A stretch of 25,690 bases of DNA from Dysgonomonas mossii (GCF_004569505.1 NZ_SPPK01000010.1:1-25690), one strand, 5' to 3'. Counted from the stretch's first letter, positions 1-7,578 are shown. Translations and numbers: made by a program. Notes: generated by a model from the letters alone, not told the origin.

Positions 1-137
1 AAACCAGGGCCTACCATGAAAGCTGTTTTCAACTTATCCTTGCCATCCACATATTGTTCTGTGAAACTAAGATTTCCTTGTACATCCAGATAGAAATGTG
101 TATTCAGTTCACGAGCTATGTATAGATAAGGCAACAT
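1..137 (-). pseudogene. unidentified ORF fragment, open to the window edge
   Basis: On the minus strand a second reading frame is open from an ATG at 137 to the left window edge. It encodes about 45 residues beginning MLPYLYIARELNTHF and continuing with a VQGNLSF and a YVDGKDKLKTAF segment. It lies in a different frame from the integrase fragment and does not look like integrase sequence. I read it as part of another protein joined to the integrase by recombination. I do not recognise the family. It is partial, so neither its true start nor its length is known. Confidence 0.3.
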
Positions 138-603
138 CTGAACGATTGTATTTTTCTTTGATGAAAGAAGTCAGATGCTTTCTGGTTACTTCGTACTTTT
201 GGTAAGTAGCCTTACTTTTATTTATGCCGATCAGTTTCTCAACATCTTCATTATGCTTTCTGAAAAGATCAAGCAGCATCTGCTGTTGGATCTCAACACC
301 AAAGAAGATATTCTTAATACGTTCAGGGGTAACAGAAACTTCTCTTTCCAGTAGTTCTCTGTAAATCTTAGTCATCGTTGCTTTGATACTATCAAGCAAT
401 GAGTTTGTGTTAATGACTTCCTGTGTTTTTCCAACAAGCTTATCTGCCGTTACATTCCATAATTTAGGATCAACATCAACCTTTGTTCCAAACTGGATCG
501 ATTTTCCATTAATGGTAAATCGTCCCATAACCGGCATCTTGCCGTTTGCTTTTAATCCATTCTTTTTTCCATAAAAAAGGATACTGAATGTCGTCTTTTT
601 CAT
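109..603 (-). pseudogene. truncated tyrosine integrase, N-terminal part only
   Basis: 164 residues. The first ~100 residues match the arm-binding N-terminal domain of Bacteroidales tyrosine integrases (start MKKTTFSILFYGKK, then a GKMPVMGRFTINGKS stretch and a DPKLWN motif). They are followed by the beginning of the SAM-like core-binding domain (KATYQKYEVTRKHLTSFI). Family members are usually about 400 residues, and the catalytic domain with R-H-R-Y is absent. After residue ~155 the frame runs into unrelated sequence and stops, so the protein cannot recombine DNA. The start at 603 is a clear ATG. Repeats of integrase arm-site type lie just upstream (702-749). I infer a dead integrase left by an old integration or deletion event. 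Confidence 0.75.
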
Positions 604-701
604 AACTCAAAATTTAATTTTAAGAATACATTCAACAATCAAATAATGAGATAAATACAGACTTCCAAAAATGGACTTCAAACTGCCTAAATCAGACAAA
701 T

Positions 702-749
702 CGTAACCTATTTTGATTTTCTGACAATAGGTTACGAATAGGTTATGCA
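702..749. repeat. 11-bp inverted and tandem repeats, arm-site-like
   Basis: cgtaacctatt at 702-712 is the exact reverse complement of aataggttacg at 726-736. A near-identical tandem copy, aataggttatg, follows directly at 737-747. A further copy lies at 8836-8846, beside the Mob remnants. The position about 100 bp upstream of the integrase start is where tyrosine integrases of this group carry arm-type binding sites. The function is inferred from arrangement only. Confidence 0.45.
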
Positions 750-800
750 GCTATGTCAAAAATGTCTTTTTTATGGCTTCTATATGAAATGGGGATAAAC

Positions 801-838
801 GAAAAAGTCCCACAAATCACTGATCTGTAGGATTTTTC
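801..838 (-). terminator. imperfect hairpin, possible tRNA-type terminator
   Basis: The left arm gaaaaagtcccacaaatca pairs imperfectly with tgatctgtaggatttttc, giving a long stem with A and T runs at its ends. It sits downstream, in minus-strand sense, of the tRNA-Ser-end-like sequence at 869-883. This matches the layout of a tRNA 3' end followed by its terminator. Confidence 0.35.
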
Positions 839-868
839 TTGTTTTTGGCTTATTTTGTCTTAGCCTTT

Positions 869-883
869 TGGCGGAGAGAGAGG
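869..883 (-). other. tRNA-Ser 3'-end-like sequence, putative att core remnant
   Basis: Read on the minus strand, these bases give CCTCTCTCTCCGCCA, which fits the acceptor-stem 3' end of bacteroidete tRNA-Ser. No T-loop consensus follows, since the loop position reads CAAAGTT. No D or anticodon arm is present either, so this is not a tRNA gene. Integrative elements that use tRNA genes leave just such a fragment at one end. With the truncated integrase and arm-like repeats nearby, I infer an attachment-site remnant. Confidence 0.35.
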
Positions 884-1102
884 AAACTTTGCCCTCTAAT
901 TTTTATATTGTATATCAATTGGTTAGATCATTGATATTTTTTGAGCCACCAAATAACCCACGCTTATTACTCACTGTTTTGCAATGAGTTACACTAAAAG
1001 CAAAGATACAATTTATTTATATATTAGTCCGAAAAATGGATAAATATTTTATTCGGAGTATATCAAAATTCAATTCTCAAATATCCCTCCATTTTACTCA
1101 AA

Positions 1103-2413
1103 CTACATATCTTCCAGAGAAAGACTTTTCAACTGAACTTTATATTTTAACAACTCTTTCTTTATAGAGTCAACCTTTGTCTGAAGAAGGTTTAAATCGA
1201 TTTTCTTCGGATTACGTTTTACCTCTGCAATAATAGCAGTCTTATCCAAATCATTCAATGCTATCAAGTCAATTTCGTTTAACCCTTTACTGTCCCAATA
1301 GCTGCCAATCATAGTAACCCTCTCCTCCTCTACCGTTTTTGCTTGGAAATATTTCTCTAAGATCAATCCACTGTATTGCTCGTAATTCTTATCAATATAT
1401 TCTCGAAGTAACTCGTTCTTTCCCATTTCAATTAACGATTGGTTCGGGAAAATAAATCTGAACCAAAAACGAAGATAATTATCATTCAGGCTCCAACGGT
1501 TTTTACGGCTCTCTGGTTTCGAAAACATCGGTTTGTTTCTAATGATAAGTGAATACTCCTTCTCAAGATTTACCAGATAGGCTCCTGTGTTTTTTTCGAT
1601 AATGGAATCAATTTCACTTTGGGTAGTCTTTCCTGAGGCTATTAACTGCATAATGGAAAAGTATGTACCATATTCCTTTCCAAACTCAGAGACCAGTAAA
1701 TCTTTGCCTTCACCAAGAAAGGGAGAGTCCGGACTTGTGACCATATCCAGCATCTTATCCTTCGTAACCGCTCCCGCTTCCATTAGTAAATCAAGATATT
1801 TAGGGACTCCTCCGGTAAGCATATACAGACACAGAAGATCCTCTGCCGTGTATTTAGGATTATAATCATTTAATATCTCCTTTATGACACTTACGGCAAA
1901 AGGTTTCAATATCATTTTTGATGTAAGACGGCCAAATAAAGGTTCTTTTCTATTCTCAAAAATCTTCATCATCATTGAATAGATAGAGCCGGAAGCTATA
2001 AAATTGATTTTAGCCTTGTCTTTATACTGATCCCAGAGATTCTGGATATCACTGAATATAGATGAATTTATATTATCAAATTCCTGAAACTCATCAATTA
2101 TCAGCGTATAATGTTCTTTTGTGGCAAAAATGAGCAATTGCTCAAAAAGGTCTTTAAATTGGGTGATATTTCCGAATATCTGTATACCTAAAGCTCTTGT
2201 TGCATCTTTTTGAAATTGTTCACAAAGAAGTGGTTCACTTTTTCGGGAAACAAATAGGTAGAGATATTTTTGACCTTTTACAGATTCGAGCAGAAGAGAT
2301 GTTTTACCGATACGGCGACGTCCCACCATAACCGTAAAGCACGAACTTTTTTGAGAATGCTCCAGTGTACGGGCTAAAACCTCTAACTCCTGTGTTCTAT
2401 TATAAAATTTCAT
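1103..2413 (-). CDS. AAA-type ATPase with C-terminal nuclease-like (DUF234-type) domain
   Basis: 436 residues from the ATG at 2413. A TTG/ATG extension to 2452 is possible, but family proteins begin at the MKFYNR sequence. Walker A is GRRRIGKT (31-38) and Walker B is LIIDEF (104-109). A sensor-like NFIASGS and a winged-helix-like middle follow. The C-terminal ~60 residues contain NEID (379-382) and EVK (397-399), the E/D...ExK spacing of a PD-(D/E)XK-fold domain as seen in DUF234 ATPases. Such proteins are common, often mobile, NTPases of unknown cellular task. The sequence looks intact. It stands alone on the minus strand, with no toxin or helicase partner. Its role is unassigned; DNA transaction or stress-linked nuclease control is only inference. 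Confidence 0.85.
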   Translation of the reverse strand: MKFYNRTQELEVLARTLEHSQKSSCFTVMVGRRRIGKTSLLLESVKGQKYLYLFVSRKSEPLLCEQFQKDATRALGIQIFGNITQFKDLFEQLLIFATKEHYTLIIDEFQEFDNINSSIFSDIQNLWDQYKDKAKINFIASGSIYSMMMKIFENRKEPLFGRLTSKMILKPFAVSVIKEILNDYNPKYTAEDLLCLYMLTGGVPKYLDLLMEAGAVTKDKMLDMVTSPDSPFLGEGKDLLVSEFGKEYGTYFSIMQLIASGKTTQSEIDSIIEKNTGAYLVNLEKEYSLIIRNKPMFSKPESRKNRWSLNDNYLRFWFRFIFPNQSLIEMGKNELLREYIDKNYEQYSGLILEKYFQAKTVEEERVTMIGSYWDSKGLNEIDLIALNDLDKTAIIAEVKRNPKKIDLNLLQTKVDSIKKELLKYKVQLKSLSLEDM

Positions 2414-2631
2414 TTTAAGCAATAATTTAATGACTATTATCTTAACAGACATTACAAAAATAGAGTATTTTATTTAATTACCCCCTTATTAACAGAACTA
2501 TTTTAATAGAAGTAAAAAAATGATCTTCTAGTCCTTACAAAAGCCTTTTCCAATTAGAACTATTACCTAAAAAATGATCGAATCCTTGTTTATATATATG
2601 TTTCCTATTATTGATATCATGAAGCCATATA

Positions 2632-2937
2632 TTGTCTTCTTCTTTCGTGTATATTTTTGTCACTGAGTCTAGTAAAAGAAAACAAGATCGCATAGATAAA
2701 TATTATAAGGACTTTATCGGAGAATATAATACTCCGGCAGTATCAGTATTATGTGAAGTTACTTTTACGGATGATTCATCTGTGCAGATTGTAAGGGTTA
2801 AGCTCTCATTGGATATTGAAGAAAATGATGATGAGTTCTTCTTTTATTGCAATGGCATTGAAGAATTGAAAAAGTTATGTGATAAAACTGCTGAGAATTT
2901 TATAATAACAGAAATAGATTCTTTCTATGCCGATTAA
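2632..2937 (+). CDS. hypothetical protein, acidic C-terminal half
   Basis: 101 residues if it starts at TTG 2632. An in-frame stop lies at 2620-2622, so no ATG is available upstream, and a GTG at 2647 is the alternative. The ATG at 2619 is in another frame and stops after 15 codons. The protein has a basic helix (SSKRKQDRIDKYYKDF) and a beta-rich, very acidic middle (DIEENDDEFFF), and it ends in EIDSFYAD. I do not recognise the family. Its position ahead of the hairpin-rich leader and small genes resembles the accessory-gene strings of Bacteroidales conjugative elements. The missing ATG may mean that the 5' end is damaged. Confidence 0.5.
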   Translation: MSSSFVYIFVTESSKRKQDRIDKYYKDFIGEYNTPAVSVLCEVTFTDDSSVQIVRVKLSLDIEENDDEFFFYCNGIEELKKLCDKTAENFIITEIDSFYAD

Positions 2938-2954
2938 TATATAAATAAGCGACG

Positions 2955-3180
2955 AAAGGGGGTAATAAGCTGTCCGGCAACGTTACTCCTATCTTTCCGG
3001 CAAATTTAAAAACCGCATTTTTTAGGCTTGTCAAATTCGAGCCTTACGGTTTAGTTAGGAAATCTCCACACCTTCATTTCATTCCGGGTAGTATTTCCTA
3101 CTAAAAATTTGCCTATCCCCGATACGGTTTTCTGATCGCCTTAAGATAGAAGCAACACTGCCTGAGGGCAGTAATTATTC
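2955..3180 (+). ncRNA. hairpin-rich leader, candidate structured RNA
   Basis: Three hairpins follow in line. The first is nested: aaaccg (3010-3015) pairs with cggttt (3047-3052), enclosing aggct (3024-3028) paired with agcct (3040-3044). In the second, taggaaat (3056-3063) pairs with atttccta (3093-3100). In the third, actgcc (3157-3162) pairs with ggcagt (3167-3172) across a tgag tetraloop. A repeated tccggcaa box lies near 2973 and 2996. The stretch has higher GC than its surroundings and directly precedes the start at 3200. It could be a 5' regulatory leader or an independent small RNA; no known class is recognised. Confidence 0.35.
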
Positions 3181-3199
3181 ATTAAAAAACAATTGTGTT

Positions 3200-3594
3200 A
3201 TGAATGTAACGATCAGAGAAATTGAAGCGCCTATGTTTACAAGTTTCGTATTAATGCAGAAAATAGATACCGAAGCATTGAAACAGAAAAAAAGGTTGTT
3301 GCAACAACCAGTATACATACCAAGACCAGAGTTAGCACTGATATTCAATTCAAGGATGCTTGTAGGAAAATCAATATTGAGCTGCCGGGTTATAAATTCG
3401 ATGTGGAAGATAATATGAATTATTTTACGGGCAGTTATAATCAGAGTTATTACTCCAAAAAATCGAAAAAACAGGAGAAAGCTGCATACTTATCCTACTT
3501 GAAAGAATTGATACCCCATGTAATGAAAAATTACCTACATATCGATCTGGATGAAATAACTGTTGAGTTCGTTGACAGTGCGTTCAGAAATTGA
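3200..3594 (+). pseudogene. small accessory gene broken by a one-base frameshift
   Basis: Starts at ATG 3200 (MNVTIREIEAPMF). Near 3232-3238 (atgtttacaag) the coding sense moves to another frame, which continues as YKFRINAENRYRSIETEKK and runs unbroken to the stop at 3594. One extra T would fuse the two into a protein of about 131 residues. The C-terminal part (KKSKKQEKAAYLSYLKELIPHV) is basic and helical and ends EITVEFVDSAFRN. I do not recognise the family. Neighbours (structured leader, 52-residue ORF, radical SAM) suggest mobile-element cargo. A sequencing error or programmed frameshifting would be alternatives to a real mutation. Confidence 0.6.
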
Positions 3595-3616
3595 CTACAC
3601 TAAATAAGTAACCCGT

Positions 3617-3775
3617 ATGAAAACATCAGAGTTATTAAAGGAAATAGAACAGGCTTTCAACGAGAAACTGGAAGAAAAAACTAGCTGGGGCCGAAATGAG
3701 ATTAAAGCAGGCTATCAGTCTGTAGTAAACTGTGTCCTGGCACAGATAGCCGATACAGTAATTAAAGACCAGTAG
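3617..3775 (+). CDS. 52-residue hypothetical protein
   Basis: A short ORF starting at ATG 3617 and ending at TAG 3773-3775. It begins 22 bases after the previous gene ends and stops just before a strong terminator. The predicted protein is mostly helical and charged, with KEIEQAFNEKLEEKTSWGR followed by a more hydrophobic VVNCVLAQIADTVI segment. The placement between a gene and a terminator, and the coding-like composition, argue that it is real. No family is recognised. Confidence 0.5.
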   Translation: MKTSELLKEIEQAFNEKLEEKTSWGRNEIKAGYQSVVNCVLAQIADTVIKDQ

Positions 3776-3800
3776 TATAAAATCTCACCTTTTATAAAGA

Positions 3801-3836
3801 TAGTCCGGGGCGCAAATCCCGGACTATTTTATTTAG
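3801..3836 (+). terminator. rho-independent terminator
   Basis: A perfect 9-bp stem, tagtccggg (3801-3809) with cccggacta (3818-3826), is followed directly by ttttattt. It ends the transcript of the small genes at 3200-3775 and separates them from the radical SAM gene, whose start lies only 16 bases after the stem. Confidence 0.8.
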
Positions 3837-3842
3837 TGAAGT

Positions 3843-4529
3843 ATGGAAAAACTAAGAGTAAAAAATATATCCATTGAGATTACACGAAAATGTAATATGT
3901 CATGCCTCCATTGTATGCGAGGCGATGCACAGAACCTGGATATCTACCACAGCGATATCCGTAATGTTTTGAAACATATAAAATACATAGATCATTTTAA
4001 TATCACTGGAGGAGAACCTTCCCTAAATATAAAGGCAATCCGGTATATATTAAAGCAACTTAAAAGCTTTGAAATAGAAGTATATGAATTCTATATTGTA
4101 ACAAACGGTACTAAGAGTTCTATATCTAAAGAATTTATGGATATATGTTCTAAACTTTATGATTATCAGCAAAAAAAGGATATGAAGGGAAGTTTCCGTT
4201 TGCTGGAAATGAGTGACGACAGGTTCCATGACAATACATTTCATCACAAGGTAATCGAAGCATTCGGGAAATATCCTTTCGCCGGTCTTAGAGGACAGGC
4301 AGATAATATATTTCTTTTCCAGGAAGGCAGGAGCCAGACAGGATCTTTAAACCACATAAGACCTCTATATCTGACCGATAATAATTATTTAAAGGGAGAT
4401 GTGTACCTGAATGCGGAAGGGATGATTTTAAGCAATGGTGATTTAAGCTACAGGAGGCAGGAGGAAAATATTCTCTGCCATTCAGGTAGCTTTCGGCCTT
4501 ATGTCAAATACGATATAGAGAAATATTGA
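3843..4529 (+). CDS. radical SAM protein
   Basis: 228 residues. The N-terminus carries the [4Fe-4S]/SAM signature CNMSCLHC (residues ~17-24, CxxxCxxC). It is followed by the SAM-binding ITGGEPSLN motif (~54-62) and a YIVTNGT strand that fits the TIM-barrel core. The protein is short for the superfamily and has only a small C-terminal extension, with single Cys and His residues and no full SPASM-type cysteine set. It is therefore probably a minimal core enzyme. No substrate peptide gene or partner maturase is adjacent. Short radical SAM proteins of this kind occur as cargo on Bacteroidales mobile elements. The reaction catalysed is unknown. Confidence 0.85.
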   Translation: MEKLRVKNISIEITRKCNMSCLHCMRGDAQNLDIYHSDIRNVLKHIKYIDHFNITGGEPSLNIKAIRYILKQLKSFEIEVYEFYIVTNGTKSSISKEFMDICSKLYDYQQKKDMKGSFRLLEMSDDRFHDNTFHHKVIEAFGKYPFAGLRGQADNIFLFQEGRSQTGSLNHIRPLYLTDNNYLKGDVYLNAEGMILSNGDLSYRRQEENILCHSGSFRPYVKYDIEKY

Positions 4530-4587
4530 AGGATTAGATAATCGAATAAAGAGCCTACGGTTAATTTTCTACAGGCTTTCATTTTTT

Positions 4588-4908
4588 ATGAAAAATTTGA
4601 AATTTATTCCTTTGTTTTTATTGTCTTTCTTTTATTTGGTTGTCCAGATAAAGACCCTAAACCTGATTCTACATTTTTATAGTAAATAATTCCGATGAAA
4701 CATTATTGCTTTATTTTGATACAACGATACAAGTAGGAAATAATCCATTTAATGAAGAAACTAAGCAATTTGCAATCAAACCACATTCTATTTATCCTAA
4801 AGAGAATCTTTGGAAGAGTTATTTATCAGGTCTTCCGTCTGGCGTATTAACCGTTTTTTTGATTTGGCTATTGTTGATACTGTATCATGGGACAAAATAA
4901 GTTATTAA
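4588..4908 (+). pseudogene. lipoprotein pseudogene with three frame breaks
   Basis: From ATG 4588 a signal peptide (MKNLKFIPLFLLSFF) is followed, in another frame, by a lipobox-like LFGCPDKDPKPDSTF. A further frame change gives IVNNSDETLLLYFDTT and PKENLWKSYLSGLPSGVLTVF. A last change gives FDLAIVDTVSWDKISY and the stop. Each change is repaired by adding one T, in the T runs near 4630-4633, 4674-4678 and the T7 run near 4853-4859. The reconstructed protein resembles a Bacteroidales lipoprotein family with an NNSDET start and a W-D-x-I motif near the C-terminus. Those proteins continue further, so this copy is probably also truncated. Function unknown. Confidence 0.6.
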
Positions 4909-4951
4909 TCATTCCATAGCAAAGCTAGCTTTGCTATGGAATGATTTTTAT
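4907..4951 (+). terminator. 40-nt perfect palindrome, terminator
   Basis: Bases 4907-4946 form a perfect palindrome centred between 4926 and 4927, with the arm aatcattccatagcaaagct. It is followed by a T run. The palindrome overlaps the stop of the preceding broken lipoprotein gene. As a hairpin it would be an unusually long and stable terminator, able to work in both directions. Confidence 0.75.
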
Positions 4952-5100
4952 AAACTATATAAGATATATTGCTTTGTTCTACAAATAAACTAGAGCATAA
5001 TATAAAAAATGCAATTAAGAAAATATAAAACAGGAAGTCTCTATTAGTAAACTTTCTAAATACCATCATTAATAAAAATTTCAGATAAACTAAATAACAA

Positions 5101-5334
5101 ATGAAAGCAAGAAATCATAAACAGATACAAAAGGGTAATTTGAGGTTTTCCCTTTATTTGGCCGCATGCATTGCTGTAGCCGCACTATGCTCGATAATCA
5201 AAAGTATCGGGCATATTTATTATTTACATTTACATAAGCGACCTCTGTTTCGGATTAGCTGTAAAAGCCACTCTCTTTCAGTGATGTACAGGTGGAAGAT
5301 TACTTTTCACCCTCTCCTATTGCCACTAAAATAG
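5101..5334 (+). pseudogene. possible membrane-protein fragment
   Basis: 77-residue ORF. Only the first ~40 residues look natural: a basic N-terminus (MKARNHKQIQKGNLRF) followed by one transmembrane helix (LYLAACIAVAALCSII). Composition then becomes arbitrary (HKRPLFRISCKSHSL), and the ORF overlaps the minus-strand fragment at 5300-5582. The N-terminal layout is like small single-span proteins of secretion or conjugation machines; a TssO-like origin is a guess I cannot support. Probably a remnant. Confidence 0.3.
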
Positions 5335-5582
5335 CTTCCATACTCTCCTCTCCTTGTTTTCGATATTTCTCAAAAAGCCGTTGCATTTTTTTTTACAACC
5401 GGAAGATTAATAAAATTATAGAAGTATTTTTCCTTAAGGCTGATAATGAACTTCTTACTCATAAAATCGATATAGTCACATTCAAAAAAGAAAGGTAGAT
5501 AACGTTTGCTAATCTTGTTGACATTTGGATCCACTGTATATTTTATGATTATGTTCCCGTTGTCTGTCCTTATGCTGAACAT
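5300..5582 (-). pseudogene. unidentified gene with a poly-A frameshift
   Basis: Minus strand, from ATG 5582 (MFSIRTDNGNIIIKYTVD; a TTG at 5615 is possible). The reading frame breaks at the run of nine T (A on the coding strand) at 5386-5394. One more base restores MQRLFEKYRKQGEESMEAI and LVAIGEGEK up to the stop at 5300-5302, for about 94 residues in all. The natural-looking downstream frame argues for a recent break or a sequencing error. It may itself be a fragment of a longer gene. No family is recognised. Confidence 0.45.
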
Positions 5583-5615
5583 TATATTCGTATATAGAAA
5601 TAAAGGCAATCTCAA

Positions 5616-5918
5616 AATTAAAAACGGGATAGATTTTTAACATTAATTAATTATTGTGCCGTTAGTAAATAATGATTGTTTCATTAAATGAAAAATGACA
5701 CTGAATATCAATGTATTAAATATTAGCAAATAAAAAACATATTGTAAGCAAATAAGTGTAATTGTTTATTTTACAGATTGTTGTGTTTTTTTTATTGCTG
5801 ATAAATATTTAGATTTGAATTTGTAAAAGTCAATGATGGAATTGTGATTACTTCTGTAATACAGACGAAGTGTACACTTGAGAAATAATATTATTATTAA
5901 CTTAATCTAACTTAATTT
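5616..5918 (+). promoter_or_regulatory. upstream region of the S8 protease operon
   Basis: About 300 AT-rich bases without a gene. A TAnnTTTG-type -7 element (tagatttg) lies at 5810-5817, with no convincing -33 element. Two adjacent perfect palindromes follow: tctgtaatacaga (5853-5865) and aagtgtacactt (5868-5879), 40-66 bp before the start codon. They look like operator half-site pairs for a dimeric regulator, but no candidate regulator gene lies beside them. Confidence 0.4.
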
Positions 5919-7553
5919 ATGAGCAAAATCGTTGGTCTTAAATTGTTATGCTGTTTAGCAGTCATTGCTTTATTCTGTGGATGTAATGATTCTCTTTTAA
6001 TAGAGAATGATCCTACCGTAGAAACAAAAAATCAAGCAGAAGACGGTGTTCAAACTATGGAGAATGCAAAATACTATTGGTATGAAGGAGAAAAAATCTA
6101 CTTAGAAGAGATTCCGGAAAAGGAATATGTTGTATTTAAAAAGAAAGATTTACAGGAATTATCTTCGCTTAAAAGTCGGAGTTCTTCCCCTCTTTTTAAA
6201 GGAGAGTTTCAAGAATTAAAACTTACAGGAATTGTTTTATCGGACAAAGCTACTACTGAGAAAGATAATATCATGTGGGGGATAACAGAGAGTAATTTAA
6301 AATCAGCAATTACTGGCGAGACTCCTGCTATTATTTATAAATCTCCTTTTTATAAGTCTTCGTTAGGTGAGGAAATTGGTATTTCGCATCTCTTTTATGT
6401 GAAATTAAAATCAGAGAAAGATAAGGATAAACTTATCGAATTAGCCACTAAAAATAATGTAGAGATCATTGGTAATAATGAGTTTATGCCTTTATGGTAC
6501 ACTCTTTCATGCGACAATGAATCAGCCGGAGATGCCTTACAAATGGCTAATGAGTTTTATGAATCAGGTCTTTTTAAATTTGCAGAGCCAGACATAATAG
6601 GTAATCTTGCTGTAAATACCAATGATACTTATTTTAGTAAACAATGGAATCTTAGTGGAAGTAACTCAATTAATTGGGTATCTGCTTATGCATTAACACA
6701 GGGTGAAAATGTTAAAGTTGCTATTATTGACAAAGGTATCGAACAGTTACACCCGGATTTAGCCAATGTTTTACCAGCATATGATCTTGTTGAAGGTTGG
6801 TGGTATGCCACAAATATATACGGTGAACATGGTACTGCCTGTGCCGGTATTATCGGAGCGACAGCAAATAATAATAAGGGCATTGCGGGTATAGCTCCTA
6901 AAGTAGCAATCCAAAGCTATGCACATAACTTCGGGACTCAACCTAATGCAGGTCAACAATTAGCATCAGGAATAGCATTAGCTTCCGGAAGTGCGGATGT
7001 TATTAGCTGCTCATGGGGTGGTCCGACTAATTCTTTTATTACAGATGCTATTCGTTATAATGCAGGTTGGGGACGAAATGGAAAAGGGACTGTTGTTGTA
7101 TTTGCTACTGGAAATGATGGTCGTAGTAGTGTTTCTTTTCCAGCTAATTGCCATTCGAGCGTAATAGCAGTGGGAGCTATAGGCCAAAATGGTAGAAGGT
7201 CAAGTTTTAGTAATTATGGAACAGAATTGGATATTGTAGCTCCTGGCGAATACATTCCAACAACTGATTTACTTTACGGATATGGTTATGACTCTTCTGA
7301 TTATACTATGAAATTCAATGGTACTTCAGCCGCTTGCCCTCATGTTGCTGCTGTTGCGGCATTGATCCTTTCTATAAATAAGAACCTTACAGCTCAAGAG
7401 GTAAAAGATATTATAGAAAAAACAGCGAAAAAAGTGGGTGGTTATTCTTATACAACGGTGTCCGGTAGACCTAATGGGACATGGAACGGAGAGGTGGGAT
7501 ACGGATTGGTTGATGCGTATAATGCCGTATTGGAAGCTAGAAAACGCTTATAA
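5919..7553 (+). CDS. subtilisin-like (S8) serine protease, lipoprotein
   Basis: 544 residues. A hydrophobic leader ends in a lipobox-like LFCGC (Cys22), so the mature protein is probably lipid-anchored in the outer membrane or on the surface. Residues ~45-235 form a prodomain-like region of the type seen in fervidolysin-like subtilases. The catalytic domain follows: Asp271 in AIIDKGIE, His304 in GEHGTACAG, the oxyanion Asn399 in ATGND, and Ser470 in NGTSAACPHVAA. All catalytic residues are present, so it should be active. The next gene starts 25 bases downstream and is probably cotranscribed. Palindromes upstream suggest repression. The substrate is unknown. Confidence 0.95.
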   Translation: MSKIVGLKLLCCLAVIALFCGCNDSLLIENDPTVETKNQAEDGVQTMENAKYYWYEGEKIYLEEIPEKEYVVFKKKDLQELSSLKSRSSSPLFKGEFQELKLTGIVLSDKATTEKDNIMWGITESNLKSAITGETPAIIYKSPFYKSSLGEEIGISHLFYVKLKSEKDKDKLIELATKNNVEIIGNNEFMPLWYTLSCDNESAGDALQMANEFYESGLFKFAEPDIIGNLAVNTNDTYFSKQWNLSGSNSINWVSAYALTQGENVKVAIIDKGIEQLHPDLANVLPAYDLVEGWWYATNIYGEHGTACAGIIGATANNNKGIAGIAPKVAIQSYAHNFGTQPNAGQQLASGIALASGSADVISCSWGGPTNSFITDAIRYNAGWGRNGKGTVVVFATGNDGRSSVSFPANCHSSVIAVGAIGQNGRRSSFSNYGTELDIVAPGEYIPTTDLLYGYGYDSSDYTMKFNGTSAACPHVAAVAALILSINKNLTAQEVKDIIEKTAKKVGGYSYTTVSGRPNGTWNGEVGYGLVDAYNAVLEARKRL

Positions 7554-7578
7554 TTATTTAATATAAATTGAGCAAATT

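Larger units (their letters stand above)
604..1102. other. intergenic stretch with element-end signals
   Basis: About 500 bases without a gene between two minus-strand genes. It holds an 11-bp repeat array (702-749), an imperfect hairpin (801-838) and a tRNA-Ser-3'-end-like sequence (869-883), listed separately. The remainder, including 900-1100, is AT-rich and shows nothing else I can support. Confidence 0.6.

Noticed and set aside
869..900. A tRNA-Ser gene on the minus strand
   Set aside because: Only the 3' acceptor end matches. The T-loop consensus and the D and anticodon arms are missing.
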